Source: Monarcha castaneiventris obscurior
Taxonomy: Eukaryota; Chordata; Aves; Passeriformes; Monarchidae
Assembly (NCBI GenBank): GCA_026261815.1
Contig: JAMPIT010000434.1
Location: forward strand, 16,427,001 to 16,491,000
DNA: 64,000 bases
Direction: 5' to 3'
Of this stretch, positions 13,501 to 26,761 are shown piece by piece (the stretch's first letter is position 1; each line of letters opens with the position of its first letter). The translations under genes were made by a program, and so were the position numbers. A model generated the notes under the pieces. That model was not told the origin of the DNA and did not search any database. It worked only from the letters and a program-made list of their open reading frames with translations.

Positions 13501-16500
13501 CTTTTGTGAAATTTAAGTAGTGCATTTGCTTTATTGTGACAGTGTCACTGCTCTGATTTGCTTGGTGTGCATGTAGGACTTGCTGTCTTCATAGAAAGAT
13601 ATTGCCCTTCTATTTTTTTAACTGTCAGTATATCTTGATCACCAGAAACAGAGCAATTATTCACAAAGAAAAGTAGTTTTAAAGCTCACCTCTATTTTGA
13701 GTAATGAAATCTCCAAACCAGTGCACTGTCCCTACTATACAAAATTCACCTGCCACCACTGTAACAAACGTTCTCTTGAAATACAGAAATTCTTCATGGG
13801 TTTTCAGAGGTTCATAGTCCTACAAACCCCGTCACAATGTGATCCTGTTTTCACAGATTTGATAGGAAATTAACCAAGATCGAATTGCTACACTCTGCTA
13901 ATTGAGCTTCATGAAATAAACATGAACATTCAACAAAAACAAAGCAAACAAACCAGAATTTAATTCCTTAATCCCTCTAAATGGCACCTGATTGCTAGCT
14001 TCTCTCCTGAGGCTAATGCAGGATCCAGCCTGGAAGATATTTTCTACCAACAGATTGTTCCACACAGAACACAGTCTCCTTAAGACAGCTTCCACTCTTG
14101 CTGCCTATGTGCAACCCAAATGGGGACCTTTACAAAAATAACTACTCAGCAGTTGCCTCTCTGTGGTACTTAAATTTTAAATAAATATGACCAGAAGAAA
14201 AGACAGCTTGGTTCTTTCTCCAGGTTTGTGGATTTCCTTAAATGAGCCATTGCCAAGACATTGTGGTCTAGCATAGAACACAGATAGAATACAGGGCTCT
14301 TGTGTGGAGGAATTTAATACCAAACCACGGAAAACCTGTTTTTAAAGTAATTTACCATCAGGTTTCATTAACAGTATCAGCCTCTCCACAGGCTTGTTTT
14401 GAACAACAAAGTTTTTGCAAGATAGTTACAACTTGGTATCACAACTTCTTTCTTAGAATTGCCAGTGCTAACAATTCCTACTGAAAAGGAACACCACTGA
14501 AAAACACCTTTCTACGTGGCCAAGAGAAAAAATGCACACTGTGTACAAAACTAGCTTCAGCCCAAAACAGAACTGAACCCAGGACTGATTGTTCAGTCTT
14601 TCCTGCACATAATATTCTGTTTGGACAAACAATGGCAACTGTCAGGTACCATCGATCATTTCCATTATGTTTAGAGTAAATCTTAAATCATTGTCTCTTT
14701 GGAAAGAAAGAAAATTGAGATAGATAAGGAACTGTCAAGCAGAAAGCTCTGTAATTGAGGGGTTTTCATGAAAACTTTTGAACTTAAGTCAAGCAGTGGC
14801 CAGACAAGCCATGGAGCTTTTGCACATCATGATGGCTCACAAATGAACACATATCTGTAGAAACTCTACACAGGAGAAATGCTGTGAGCTTCACTGAGAA
14901 CTAGAAACAAGTCTGGGGAAAATTGTGCATGATCAATGCAAAAGCCAATTTTCTTACAGTATATATGAAATAAATGCTTTAGAAAGTGAATTTCAGCACG
15001 TTGAGTCAGAGCGGAGGTATTACAAACGGTGCTCACTGGTTCAGCACTGACAGCAGTGAAGATAGAAACAAGTAAAACACAGCTAATTTTTGGGTTTTAA
15101 AGTTTAAGGCTTTTTTTAAACTGTGGAAAACCTTTGGAGGAATTTACTTATTATCACAGAGCTATGATTTTAACTAACTCAATGCAGACTTTCAAATGCA
15201 CAAAAATAAAGAGTTCTGATTTTAAATATAACCTAAAAATACTCACTGCTTTTATTTACTATGCTTCTAAAGTTCTTAGGAAAATTCTCCAGATAAGCAT
15301 TATATCTTTTCTAAAAAGGAATAGCTAGCCATCTCCATTTCCTCTGCAGATCAGAAGCCTGGTTTAATTCTCAGACTGTTACAGAAATATCTCACAAAGA
15401 AGAAAACAAAGTTTAAGCAGTTTGCTGCCCCTACAGATGGCCAATTCAAATGCTCAAACACCCACACAGGAGAAATATAGCTCCAGCCTCTCTAGAATAC
15501 TGGTATCTCAAGGAGAATTCAGCATTGTCTCATGTTCTCCATTCCACAGTATCATGCAAAGACTGATATACTCAGCAGACGCTTTTTTTCCCTAAGGCTT
15601 AATAGGAAAATCTAAGAGGAGCAGGTTGAATCTAAAACCCAGCTTAGATTCACTGCTATGAAAAAAATCTAATTTTCTGTTCCAGTAATACCTTTTTCAC
15701 ATTTTCCTTCAGCATCCATTAGGACAAAACCACCAAGTTTTGAAGGTTTCGTGATACAATCAAAGAAAGAAAAGCTTCATCAGCATATGGTTACCTGGCA
15801 TGTGGGAGGCTGGTGCTCTGATCGACGTGCCACTCTTCTTCGTTGAGGGAAGGGGGAGAGAAGTCTCTTGTTTTCATTTCACTTTTTAACTGAGTCCAAG
15901 CAAAGCTTCTTCAAATCAGTATGTGCCAACATACTTACCCTTTTAACTAACCTGCTTTCCCTCCATTAACAAAATAGTAACATAATATTTCATTTTTGAG
16001 AACTGAACAAGAACACTCTTTCCTAAACTTTTTTGCATAACATTATTTAGAAGGCTAACAAGACTGTGTTTAATTTTTGTGCCATCCTTGGGAGGTTTGC
16101 CTCAAGACATTCAATCAACTTTGCAAGAAATTTTTAAGCTTTAAACTGTTGTGTTTACTAGGATTGAAAAAACACATTTCAAAAAACAACAATCCCAATT
16201 TTTGTGAGCTGCTGTAATAGGGAACTAGATCTGATCAGGCAATGAGTAGGAGGTCTGGATAGCAAAGGATCATTTTGTCTTTAAACCTATTTCTTAAAAA
16301 AAAATTCAAGTTTGACATAATTCAGGTATTGTTAGGATTTCAGTGAATGTGTTTATTAAAATATTGTGCAGCAATTATTATTGTATTTTAAAGTGCCCCA
16401 CAGGAACACTAACTAATTGTTACAGAAGTGAGGGGCAAGGTGTATGAAGAGATAGATATATTTGGCATGGTTTAGATTACAACCATCAGAAAAGTGAACG

Positions 16501-19500
16501 TGTGTAAAGGGATTAATATTTTCTGATGTTTATAAAACATCAAAGGACCGACAAACATCTATCATCCCTTGTTACTGACATACTTGCTCTGTCAATGCAC
16601 AGAATCACTTGAACAGATTTAACTGGAGTTAACAGTAGTTACATTAATTACATTTGATTACTTGACAATTTTAAACATCAAATACCAGTCAGTTACAAAA
16701 GCATTGCAATCCTACTTGCCAGATGGGAAACCAGAGTGTTCAAGGGTGAGGCTTTAAAAAGCACATAAAAACTCTGCTGTAAGACACCCTCAAAGTCAAT
16801 GTTAGCAACTGCACACCAACCCCAAAGTAGCACTGTCACCCCCAGCTCTGCCTTTCTCAGTGAAAAGCAAATGCCTCAGTCAACCACCTGGGAAAGGAAA
16901 CTTTAAATTATTTTCATCAGTGGCTACAGCATTGCTTATCAAGTGGCTAAGATACCTTCCATATGTCTTGTTGCAGAAGTCTGCTACTCTCACGGCATTC
17001 CCATGTTCCAAGCTCAAAATGGTTTTTATGCTCCATAATACACTACTCTTGTCACAACTTCTTTGGAGGTCTCAGCTACCTCATCTTGCATGTCACTTAG
17101 CTTCTACAAGCTGACAGGATTGTAAAAGACATAAAACTCTCTTAATTTCATATCCTAACATCATCACTATATTCTAATACAGACCAAACAAATGAATACT
17201 CACTAGCACATGGCACCTTCATCACTCACACAAATCTTTTAGTATTTACAAGCTTCAATACAGAAGCCATTTCCCCTTTGATCCACTCTTACAACATTTA
17301 CTGCAACTTTACGAAAGAAATATAAGACTATATTGTTTCCCCCCTCCCCATTTTAGTCCAGAGTAAATGCTAGAAATGGGGTTTGTAATTGTCTTAACTA
17401 TAAGAGGTTTTCCCCAAGCCCTTATCACCTGTAACAGAATAGGCCTGGTGGAACAGCTGAATAATATATTATGCAGGCAATCACTTGGGCTATGATGTCC
17501 ACCTGGATGCTTAAAGAAAAGCAAGTTTCCTCAAGAAAAGCTGGTAGTAAAAGCATTCACCTGTGCTGCAAGGACAACGCTATTCTTCTGCCCTGTATTG
17601 CTTTGGATCTCACTAACTGAATCTATTTCAGGTTCCACTGAAAATGCACAATAAGTCTCTTGACTGAACTGCTAGAAATTCAGGTGGCCCCAGTTCAGAC
17701 ACACGCTGTGCTCTCACACCATTTTCTTTGTATATTTATAAACTTGAAATGTGAAGATGCTTTTGTTCTCAGAACTCCTGGGAAAGCCAGTGGATAGCTG
17801 CCCTGCTCCCAGGCACAGAGGTGTGCTCACACCTTTGACGGACTTCATCCTGCAAAGCTTTTGTATCAATTTATCTTCACTAGGTGCACTGGTGACTGGA
17901 TCCTAAATCATGGCCTATTTACTGCACACTGGCATCTGTTTGCCTAATGTCATTGGAAGGACGTGGAGCTTTAACTGCCTACTTGGTGCTCATCTGGCAG
18001 AGGCCTTGGACAATGGCACACACTTGTCTGTCTGCTGCTAGATTAATCTAATGCCTGCCTGCCAACAGCCTCTCTGCTAGAATTTCACACTCCCTTCTTT
18101 GCTTCCTGCCTCTGGTTTTGGGGCATTTTGTTGACTCCACTCTGCCAGTAGGAGCATTATCCATCTGCCCCAGGAGAGGTCACAGACCTCAGCACACAGA
18201 AAGGAACAGAAGTAATAAAGCCTCTGAACCTCATATCAGAAAACACTGGAACACTCCAAAACCAGACTATTTCAGCTTCCAGCTGAAATATTTTTTTAAA
18301 TTTCTTTTCTAGTACTCAATTTTTCAGTGACAACAAAAATGGAACCACTGTGGAAAGCTGTCACTTTTCTATTAAAACTTCATTCAAACAAAACTCCCTG
18401 TCTTTAGCGTGCAACATGAGTTAAAAAATGTCTACTAACTCTTCAGCATGCCTAACTTTTACAATGAAACAGCCAACATAAGAGCTAGAGGCAGGGCAGA
18501 ACATGTAATACATCTACAGAGCAAACTTGAAGAATTTCTCCATCGACTTTCATCTGTGAAAAAAAAAATTGTTACCTCTATCTAAGGCAAAGTTTAAAGA
18601 ACATCTTACAAGTCAAACATAAATGTTTATGACATCTAGGTTATATGAGGGTTTTAAACTTTATGAGTACAGATCAGAGAGAGCAAGTACTGGAGTCAGA
18701 ACGTGATTCTCAAGTCTCGGCCTATCCAGGTTTCTCCACATTTCATTCTCCATTCTTCCTTCGTTCTTAGCTCCTAAATCCTTCAAATGTCTCTAGATTA
18801 GCCAGGCATGGACCACAGAAATTATAAGAAGGAAATGAGAGGCTATCCAGAATTCGTTACTCGGGTTATCTCAGGTGTGTCAGTGCTACCACAGCCAGCT
18901 CCCTTGGCCTTTGTGCCAGTGGAAGCCTGAAAACTTTCCCCAAAAAAGGGCAGATATTAACCCAGGCACAATGTCCAGCAGAATTCCATGAATCAAAAGG
19001 CCAAATTGGGAACTAAAATACAATATCTGTGTTACTTGCTGGCTACCCAGGAAACACTAGATGGGCCACAAAGTCACAAGGTATTGTCTCCTCCTGGCTA
19101 GAATGAGAGCAGCTAGGCAGTGTCTACAAAAAGAGTAAGGCAGCAATCTTGTTGCAAGTGCCTCATCTCCCTCTTGCCTGCCTTCTCCTCAGTTCTCAGC
19201 CCTTGCCTGCAAGCCCTAAAGGCTACAAGATTAGGGAATTGTGAGTGATGGCAGGAGGATCTGAGCAGCTCTCAGAATCCAGCAGAGAGAGCACTCTTTG
19301 CCTGACAATACCAGAAATAACCTGGTTTAAAATGTGTAATTCCCATACAATAAAGACTGTCTTTTCTCCCATATACCCTTACAGGAATATTTTCTCTCGT
19401 TAAATTTTTTTTTTACCAGTAAAAGATTCAGCCAAATTATTAAACATTTAGGTGGCCTTACTTTGCAAAGAATTGGGAAGAGAATCTTTAGAAAGAAGGA

Positions 19501-22500
19501 ACTGGAAAGGATCCTAAAAACAGACAAAGAAAGAGACTTACAACAAACAATACAGACACAGAAAGAGCAAATGGGCTTCTGCATCTTCAGTTCTTGCACT
19601 CTGCAAAGGAACATCCATGACACTCTGAGCCCTGCAAGCTCTGGGGTGTGAGGATGGCTCCTACAACTGAACCACACAAGGGACTGAGGACTCGTTCTCC
19701 TTATCAGCAGCTCATAGTGGCAGTCTCTAAAGCAAGAAGCAGCAGTCATGACCCAAATACAGAATAATACTGCTGATTTTTAATTTTGGTTTTGTTTGCA
19801 AATATTACTCTCAGATTTTTAAATACTATTTGAAATAGGGGTAGCATCTACCATAAAGTACTAAAAAAATAGATTTTTATTAACTTTAGCTAAACAGCAC
19901 AAAGTACACAACCCTGTTAAAGAGGTCTCTGATGGCTTCTTGGGCTGCCTTAGATCTCTCTGAATTTATCAGATGCAGAGAGGGAAAATAGGACATTGCC
20001 TGTTACACAGCCACCCACAGATTAACAATACCATTAACAGAATGAACACTTCAGTAAAAACCACACAGAAAAGCTTTTAGTCAAAAACATTCCCCACTAA
20101 AGAAATCAGTTCCCACGGAAATCTGCCCCATATCAGATTATTTATTACACTGGGTACAAATAAGAAGTGAATGATCATTGTAGTATGTTTTATCAACATT
20201 TGTAAAACTCCAGGTTTGGACCCACATCTTGAAAAGCTTCTGACAGGCTCTGATTTACAGCTCCATGCTCTGCACTGACCACATCAAGCAGGTGATTTTA
20301 AAAGGGTGGTATCCAGGCAGGTGGAGGGCGGGCAGGAAAGCTGTAAGACAACAGCAGTGAAATACAAAGGTTCATTCCCCCACCTTGTGGGTAACTACTG
20401 GAACAACAACTTGGAGCAGCATCTCTTTATCTGCAACCTTGACACACTCATCTGCAGATTTCTGCTGTGCTACAGTGAATCCAACTTTAAAACATCTTTG
20501 CAATTAACTCAAAGTTGATTTAAGTAATAAGCTGTTTTATCTTTTCAATTCCCCAGCAACTTAGAGAATGCCTACTCTTGATGTTACTCAGGGTTGGTGC
20601 ACTCTTGTTAAAAGTGTGAAGAAAGTCCTAAAAAGTCAGCTGTTCAACTGTTCAAAGTCTCTCCTCACACTAAACCTGCATTTTCTCTTGTTACCTGATT
20701 ACATCCCCTTGTGCTGCTTTTACTAACAATTAACCTGCAACAGCTCCAGAACCTGTAGAAGTCTTGTAGAAGACCTGCAGAAGTCTTTTTGGATTCCTTA
20801 TGAGCACCTCAGTCTAATGTGATAGATCTTGAAAAGTCAACAGCAAATTTCTTTCCAGCAGGGAAAGGGAAAGCACAGCCAGAGGTGAAGATGACAAACA
20901 CAAGAGGAAGCTTTACAAGCACATTCCAGTCCTCATACATCAACTAAGCCAAGGACAGACTCAGGGCCACATTTATCAGTGCAGAGACCAGACCTGCACA
21001 GCTCAGTGATTTACCTATAAAGCTTTCATTGTATGTGAGAGGAATGTATGTCACACCTGATGGGCAGACATTTCAAATCCCTGGAAAGTTGCTACATTAT
21101 TTAGTGCACAAACTGCTTCCCTATTTTTCAGGCCTTTTGTTTTGGACAAGCATTTTGCAGACTTGTACATCTTTACTGTACTTAGCTCTGATAAACAGCA
21201 GAGTCCAGAAACAATGTGGACACAAACACAAGACCAGTGCTGGAATCTGAGTGTTGTCATTTTAGCAATACAGAGAATTCTCAGTGCTCCATCTGCTAAC
21301 TCCAGTAAAGTATCTGGGAATGGCTCTGCCTCTTTGACTGAAATCAAAGCAAAAATTTCCTTTCCTTGTTAAAATCTAACAAAGTTACTGTTTTCAAGTA
21401 CTGCAGTTTGTCTTCACAATTAGATATTTTCCCAGTTACTGATATAAAAGGAATTTGTAGCAGGATACCAAATCAGTTTTTTAATAATTTGGTTTTACTT
21501 CTAAAGACTTAGTCATTTTATGGATTCATCACTATCCTGCTTTTGCCTTCCTTCACTCCCAACTACCATGTCAATATTTTGGGGTTCCTCCCATCTCCCT
21601 TGTTCCCCCGGCCCCAAAGCAATCTGAACACTAGAGCAGAACAGACAAGGAGCAATCTCACTTCATAACAAATAATATATAAAGTTGTCAAACTAGAGGT
21701 TTACTTGTTAACTTACAGGAAGGGTGAAGATACAGTGAACTGAATCATGTCTTAAATTCACGTGTTCCTTTTTAAGAGTTATTTCTCCTTTCATATTTCA
21801 GCTCTTCTCCCTCAGACAACTGAGGTAACTAGATTAAGCTACCACCTCAGTTGATGACAAATAGCTAGAAAAATTCAAAACAGAAGCAAATTGCAGCAGA
21901 GAGATAATAAATGCTAAAGTCTGGAGATGTATTTGCCTCCCTGTTACTTAGTGATTATGCAAATAGGACCCATAATCCAAGGGATGGAATTGCATTAGGA
22001 TCATTAGTAAACTAAAAAAATATTCATATACCTGGAACAAATTTTAATTAGCCATCTAGTGGTAACATAACTTTTCCCCCCCACTGCAATCTGTCCTTCT
22101 CCTGCAATGTGGCATCACAGGCTCAACTGGGAACTGCCCTCTCCCTCCAAAGCATACCTTTGTCCAGGAAATCTTAATAAACAGATTAAAGCTTTGATTC
22201 TTCCAATGCAAATTGAAGTTGTGTATGTTGATTCTCAAATCCCTCCACTTGTTTCTTATGTTAAAAGCTCTCTGGTCAGTCCATTGGCATCTATTTCAAA
22301 TTAAGTCTTCACACTCAGGTTTGACTAAATGCGACTTTATAAGCTGTTGAAAGAATTATTTTGTCAAACAGATGCTAGCTAGTTTCAAAAGGTTTCACAA
22401 GTCAGTTTACACTTCTAAAATTATATCTTTTTAATTTTATTTTTAAATATCTGAGTGACCCAAGGTACCCTTATATAAATAATCCTTGTTGCCAACCAAA

Positions 22501-22886
22501 GCCCAAGATTAGGATATACCTACTGTAATCTCTGTGTTAGCCCACTACAACAAAAGCTTATTTACAGCAAGCAATGAAATAAGAACATTGGTACTTGATT
22601 GTTAAGGTGAATTACTTATTTTATCCCCTCTCTCAACTTCACAATTTATCCTCTTCAAAACCATTTATTCTCTTACCACTAAACCACTCCCTATTCTGTG
22701 CCTATAACAAACCAAACAATCTTCCAAGCTCTGCAAATTTTAAGAAAATGGTTAAATGTGATGGTGAGAGGTATGAAGTCCTTTCGATGCATATACTTTA
22801 AGTTATCACTGGAGACACAAAACCTTGTATCTTGGATGATTTTCTTTGGTTTTGGGGGAAGAGGGGGACATTTCAGATTTCCTGTT
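7531..22886. other. Intergenic, no gene recognised
   Basis: 15.4 kb without a recognisable exon, RNA gene or transposon. The longest frames (for example 140 codons at 19327-19749, minus) have no domain-like pattern. In other vertebrates the DNA on this side of VPS13C leads toward RORA and is rich in conserved non-coding elements; that is background knowledge and cannot be tested here. Confidence 0.65.
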
Positions 22887-23030
22887 GTGATAGAATCCCA
22901 GATGAGTGGGGCTTGGAAGGAATCTCCTGAGACTGCACAGTCCAGGCACAGTCAGCCAGAGTGTGTTGTCCAGGACCATGTGGACTCAGGCTGCAAATAT
23001 CTGCAATGATGGATATTCCACAGCTGAGGG
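22887..23030 (-). mobile_element. Short, old CR1 3'-end fragment
   Basis: About 140 bp resembling the CR1 3' end on the minus strand. On the plus strand it runs from GATAGAATCCCAGA through GGAAGGAATCTC and GTCCAGG to ATATTCCACAG, in the order seen in avian CR1s. It is more diverged than the 6903-7530 copy and has no coding part. Confidence 0.7.
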
Positions 23031-24041
23031 GTTTTAAGAATGGTGTGATGCTATTTGTGTCTTTAAAATTTCACAGAAGTAGTTCTAAGTGGTTGGCTTA
23101 TTGTAATTCTGTGGAGAATGACTGGCAGTAGTCAACCAATATAGGGGCATTTTAAGAGGAAAAAGTCTAAAAAAAATCCAATAAAAATTCTCATTGAAAG
23201 AGAGCCTAAAATCCCCCTGAACAGTTAACAGCAAAATAGACCAAGCTCATGCAAGAAATTAGTAAACAAGCTGATTGCATTTTTAAAATACAACATTTCA
23301 GTATGTGAATATTTATTCATCTCCAGATTGGGCAGATATTCAAGGAATATTACCAAAGTAAAATGCTCCCTAAAGAAAGCTCAGTGGAACTAACAGCACC
23401 ATCCCACGATGAAGCACATATACCCATTATCTATTTCAAAAGTTTTCACGTCATTCTTTTTTAAAGAATTAAGTAGCTCTAAAAATGCAAGCACAAGCAT
23501 ATTAATGTGTTCCTCAGTGAAACAGCTTGGCTGTATTATCATTTTCCTGCTACTGTCCTTTTAAAATGGTTACCAGGTCACAGATCTACATGGAGGAAGG
23601 CCGCTGAGCATGCCAGGGCAGGGAGGGCATGGCACAAAGGACTGAGCAAGTTTCAGAAGGGCTTCAGGAGGCTGCAGCTGAAGCAAGAGACTGAGAAACA
23701 GTCACAAGGACTAAACATTCATCCACACCTTGTGAAAAAAATGCTTTTGAAGAGCTGGAGAAACCTATGATGAGCCAGAAAGCAAAGGAGTAACTGAAGT
23801 AAAGCAAGGACCCAGGCCTGACCTATGGAGTTCTAATCAACACTAATTTTACTGTCTCAATATTCAGTAATAAATGGCCTTTGAGACAGCAAAAGGCTTC
23901 TGGGAGCTCATTGTAAGGAAAAGGCAAGGAAGATGTCAACAACTTGGCAACGTGGTGTGCTCAGTAATACTGAAAACTCCAGAGCTTCACAGAGGCATAA
24001 AACCTTTAAAGTATGGAAAAAACATTTTGTTGCCACATATT

Positions 24042-24075
24042 AAAAAAAAAAAAGAAAAGAAAAAGAAAAGAAAAT
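24042..24075 (+). repeat. A-rich low-complexity tract
   Basis: 12 consecutive A followed by GAAAA/GAAAAA units. There is no retrogene body or SINE attached upstream that I recognise, so it is called simple sequence. Confidence 0.8.
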
Positions 24076-24841
24076 TATTTTAAAAAAAGCCAAAATCCCA
24101 AAATCTTTGAAAAAGTTTTCCACTTGCATCACAGCACCTGGTTGAAATTCATCACTCAAGGCTGTCTGAAAAACATACTGTTACTGTCTTACCCCAAGAG
24201 ATCAGCCGAACAGGATTTAATTCTTCAGTTGTTCTTATGTTGGGCACACAGTTAGGGGACCAGACAAGAGACTCTCCTTGTCCCTTAACTCCCTCAGCCA
24301 GCAGCTCAAGAATATTTACCAGCTTAAGGAAAAGAACTGATAGGGACCAGGAAAAGAAAGTTCCCAGAGTGAGAGAGCAAAGCCCAGGTAGAGTCAACAG
24401 CGTTTGCAGCTGCAGAGGATGCAGCTATGCCAAAAGCTCCTTTAAAAAAAAAGCAGAGACAGAAGGACACATGGTAGAATGGAATGGAACACTTGAGGAA
24501 AGCCCAGGACAAGCACTGGAAACCTATTCATCCCAAACATCCATCTTCATTTAAGCAAGAAATGGAATTCCTCTCTCATGTCCTCTTGATCCAAGTGGTA
24601 AAGAAGGTCATGCAACACTCCAGCTGGAGGTCATCTACCAGTTCAAATTCAGCTAGCAACCCAAACTGCAAAAATGTGCATTTCAACATAATGAAATATG
24701 AGAAAATGAAATATCTACTGTTTACAATTCAAACCAGAAAGTTTACCAAAAACATCAGGAAGTATATAACTGAATCAAGCAGAAGACTGGAGTCAGAAAT
24801 ATGTCTTCAGAACTGCTTTAAGCTCCAATTTCCCTAAAAAC

Positions 24842-24870
24842 AGGCACATGGTGCTGTCTGAACATGCACC
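24842..24870 (+). repeat. 29-bp dispersed repeat, copy 1
   Basis: Matches 27167-27195 at 25 of 29 positions in the same orientation; all four differences are transitions. It lies just past the predicted VPS13C poly(A) site. Family unknown. Confidence 0.6.
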
Positions 24871-25114
24871 AAGTAGACTAAAGTGACATCTATTTTCAAG
24901 TATGAATTAAGAGGCAGTACACAAACAACTATCCCTAAATGCCAGAAAACCAGATGTGAGAGCTGCTGAGCTGTAGAAAGCTCTTTTGCAGCACCTTCAT
25001 ACTCCAGTGGCTGTTTCCACACAGTGTCAGCGACATGAGGCAAGGCAACAGTGCACAATGCACACGAGAAGCAACCACACTTGAAATCATAGCACCAATA
25101 CTTGCATATAAAAA

Positions 25115-25120
25115 TTTATT
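25115..25120 (-). terminator. Distal polyadenylation signal AATAAA of VPS13C
   Basis: Minus-strand AATAAA. It is followed 30-60 nt later by a GU-rich stretch around 25050-25085 (containing GTGTGG, TTGCTT and GTGTGC), which is the expected downstream element. It is the only canonical hexamer I noticed between the stop codon and this point. Confidence 0.6.
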
Positions 25121-26235
25121 GTCTTTCTTTTTTAACATAACCTTGATATACAAACAACCTAGACAGCCAATGTATTTATTGCTTGAGCAGAACTTTCTAG
25201 AAAAGAGGTGATAGCACAGAATTAAAGGCTGTACCACATTTTTTCCCATGTAGCAAAGCAGATTAATAGCCATGTGTATACAACACCAATAAAATCACGT
25301 GGGCAATACTCTCTAAAAGCTCTGTGTTTGGCAGCTTGCTTTCAAATGTCTTAAGCTTTTTAACTTTGGTGAGCTCATAGGTACAGGTTAAGAGTGCATT
25401 TACAGAGTGCACCAGCCCCTAAGTACAGAGTTTAAAAATCCAGGCCTGGTTCACTGCATGGATCTGTAGAAAAATAGCATCATTTTAGTTCATCAAGTTT
25501 GTATCTACAGCTATTATCTAGCACAAAATTAAAGCAACAAATAGAAATTATTCTTTCCAATTGAAGTAAGCTGGAAAGGGCAAATTTTCATGAGTTTTCA
25601 CAAGGACACTGATTTTCTTATCAGAGAGCCAAAGACTGACAGCAAAAGCTCTCAGTTCACTGATCACTGAACTCAAATCTGTTTGCTCATCTAGTCCTTG
25701 ACTCACTTACCTATGGATGTGCCTCGTGCTAAGAAGGGAACTTATCTCAAGGAAATTCCTGGGATTATTCACACCAGACATACACTTGGTGTTTAACTGT
25801 TGTGTTAAACTGAATGCTAACACTCTTCAGGAAGACAAACTGCAACAAAATCTTTGTACCAGAAGTGACTTTTAGCTTAATGAGGTGGCATTCTTCCCAT
25901 AGAGTGATGATACACTGAAATACGGACAGCTAATTTCTTAGATTGAAGCTTTTGACATACAATGCTAAACCCTGTGTGCTGCTCCTTCTGGAGAAGTCTT
26001 TAAGCTACAGTGATACAACCAAAACCATAACCAGGCACACAACAGGTGAACAATATTTTCCATTTTTAAAGTGCAGATTTTCATTTACAGTGTGACAACA
26101 TTCCAAAGTAAACATTTCCAGACAACAATGGCCTATTTCTCTCATATATACTCATTCTTACATTGCTTCACTGCAGTATCTTCTAATACTAAACACTCAG
26201 AGATGAAATTATATTAGCTAAATTATGTACGGTTT

Positions 26236-26241
26236 TTTAAT
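26236..26241 (-). terminator. Possible proximal polyadenylation signal ATTAAA
   Basis: Minus-strand ATTAAA variant about 430 nt after the stop codon, in an AT-rich context. It would give a short 3'UTR. No strong GU-rich element stands out downstream, so use is uncertain. Confidence 0.25.
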
Positions 26242-26671
26242 TTAAGGAGAATGTTGTCTAAAATAGAGTTTTTCATTCTTTTCGATCATGAACAGAAGTA
26301 ATTCATTTTGCAAAACACCAGAACCACAACTGCTACCACCAGTCTGTAAACCATAAACTTAGTGTGCAAATAAGATAACCACTTCATTTTAGAATCTCTG
26401 ACATTAAAAAAGGCAGAAAGCAAAATTTCAGGGTGGGAAAACAGGTTATCGAAAATTGTAATTTTTAAACTGAAATGCACATTTTAGAAATCCATTGCTT
26501 CCAAAAGATGCATGTCTTCTAAAACTAAAGTGTTAATGGCTATTAACTTTGAAAGAAGACTTCAGATATTTTATCTTTACTTTTTATCCAATGTTTCCAT
26601 GTTGCTTCTAATCAATTTTAGGGAGAAAATTGCATACCAAAGGTCAAACCCTGTCATTATCAAGACAGCAT

Positions 26672-26761
26672 TTAAGGTTTCCTCAACTGCAAGGACGCTC
26701 TCTTCACAAGCTTCTGTTGTTTTCTTGTTGTCAGGGCTTCCTGAATGGCACAACAAACCCT
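26672..26761 (-). CDS. VPS13C: VPS13C terminal coding exon A43 with stop codon
   Basis: 90 nt coding: [19 protein letters not shown] followed by [10 protein letters not shown] and TAA at 26672-26674. This is the final PH-like helix and basic tail, corresponding to the 'AIEDAQ-TRQQQKL' C-terminus of mammalian VPS13C, a few residues shorter. Acceptor TTCTACAG. The 3'UTR continues to lower coordinates. Confidence 0.93.
   Translation of the reverse strand, partial: RVCCAIQEALTTRKQQKLVKRASLQLRKP

Larger units (their letters stand above)
23031..25094. other. Intergenic, immediately downstream of the VPS13C poly(A) site
   Basis: 2 kb between the small CR1 fragment and the predicted end of the VPS13C transcript. 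It contains an A-rich run at 24042-24075 and one copy of a 29-bp dispersed repeat (24842-24870). No gene seen. Confidence 0.65.
25095..26671 (-). other. VPS13C: VPS13C 3' untranslated region (inferred extent)
   Basis: About 1.58 kb from the TAA to a predicted cleavage site near 25095, placed 15-25 nt beyond the AATAAA at 25115-25120. The downstream end is inferred and no transcript data were available. The stretch is AT-rich with no long open frame on the minus strand. Confidence 0.6.

Noticed and set aside
19327..19749. 140-codon minus-strand frame in the intergenic part
   Set aside because: Cys/Phe/Leu-rich composition typical of translated AT-rich non-coding DNA; no motif, and no splice or promoter context.
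23507..23770. 87-codon plus-strand frame with basic composition
   Set aside because: Lies in low-complexity purine-rich DNA with no recognisable domain.
24042..24075. A-rich tail as the end of a processed pseudogene
   Set aside because: No transcript-like body or gene similarity upstream of it on the plus strand.
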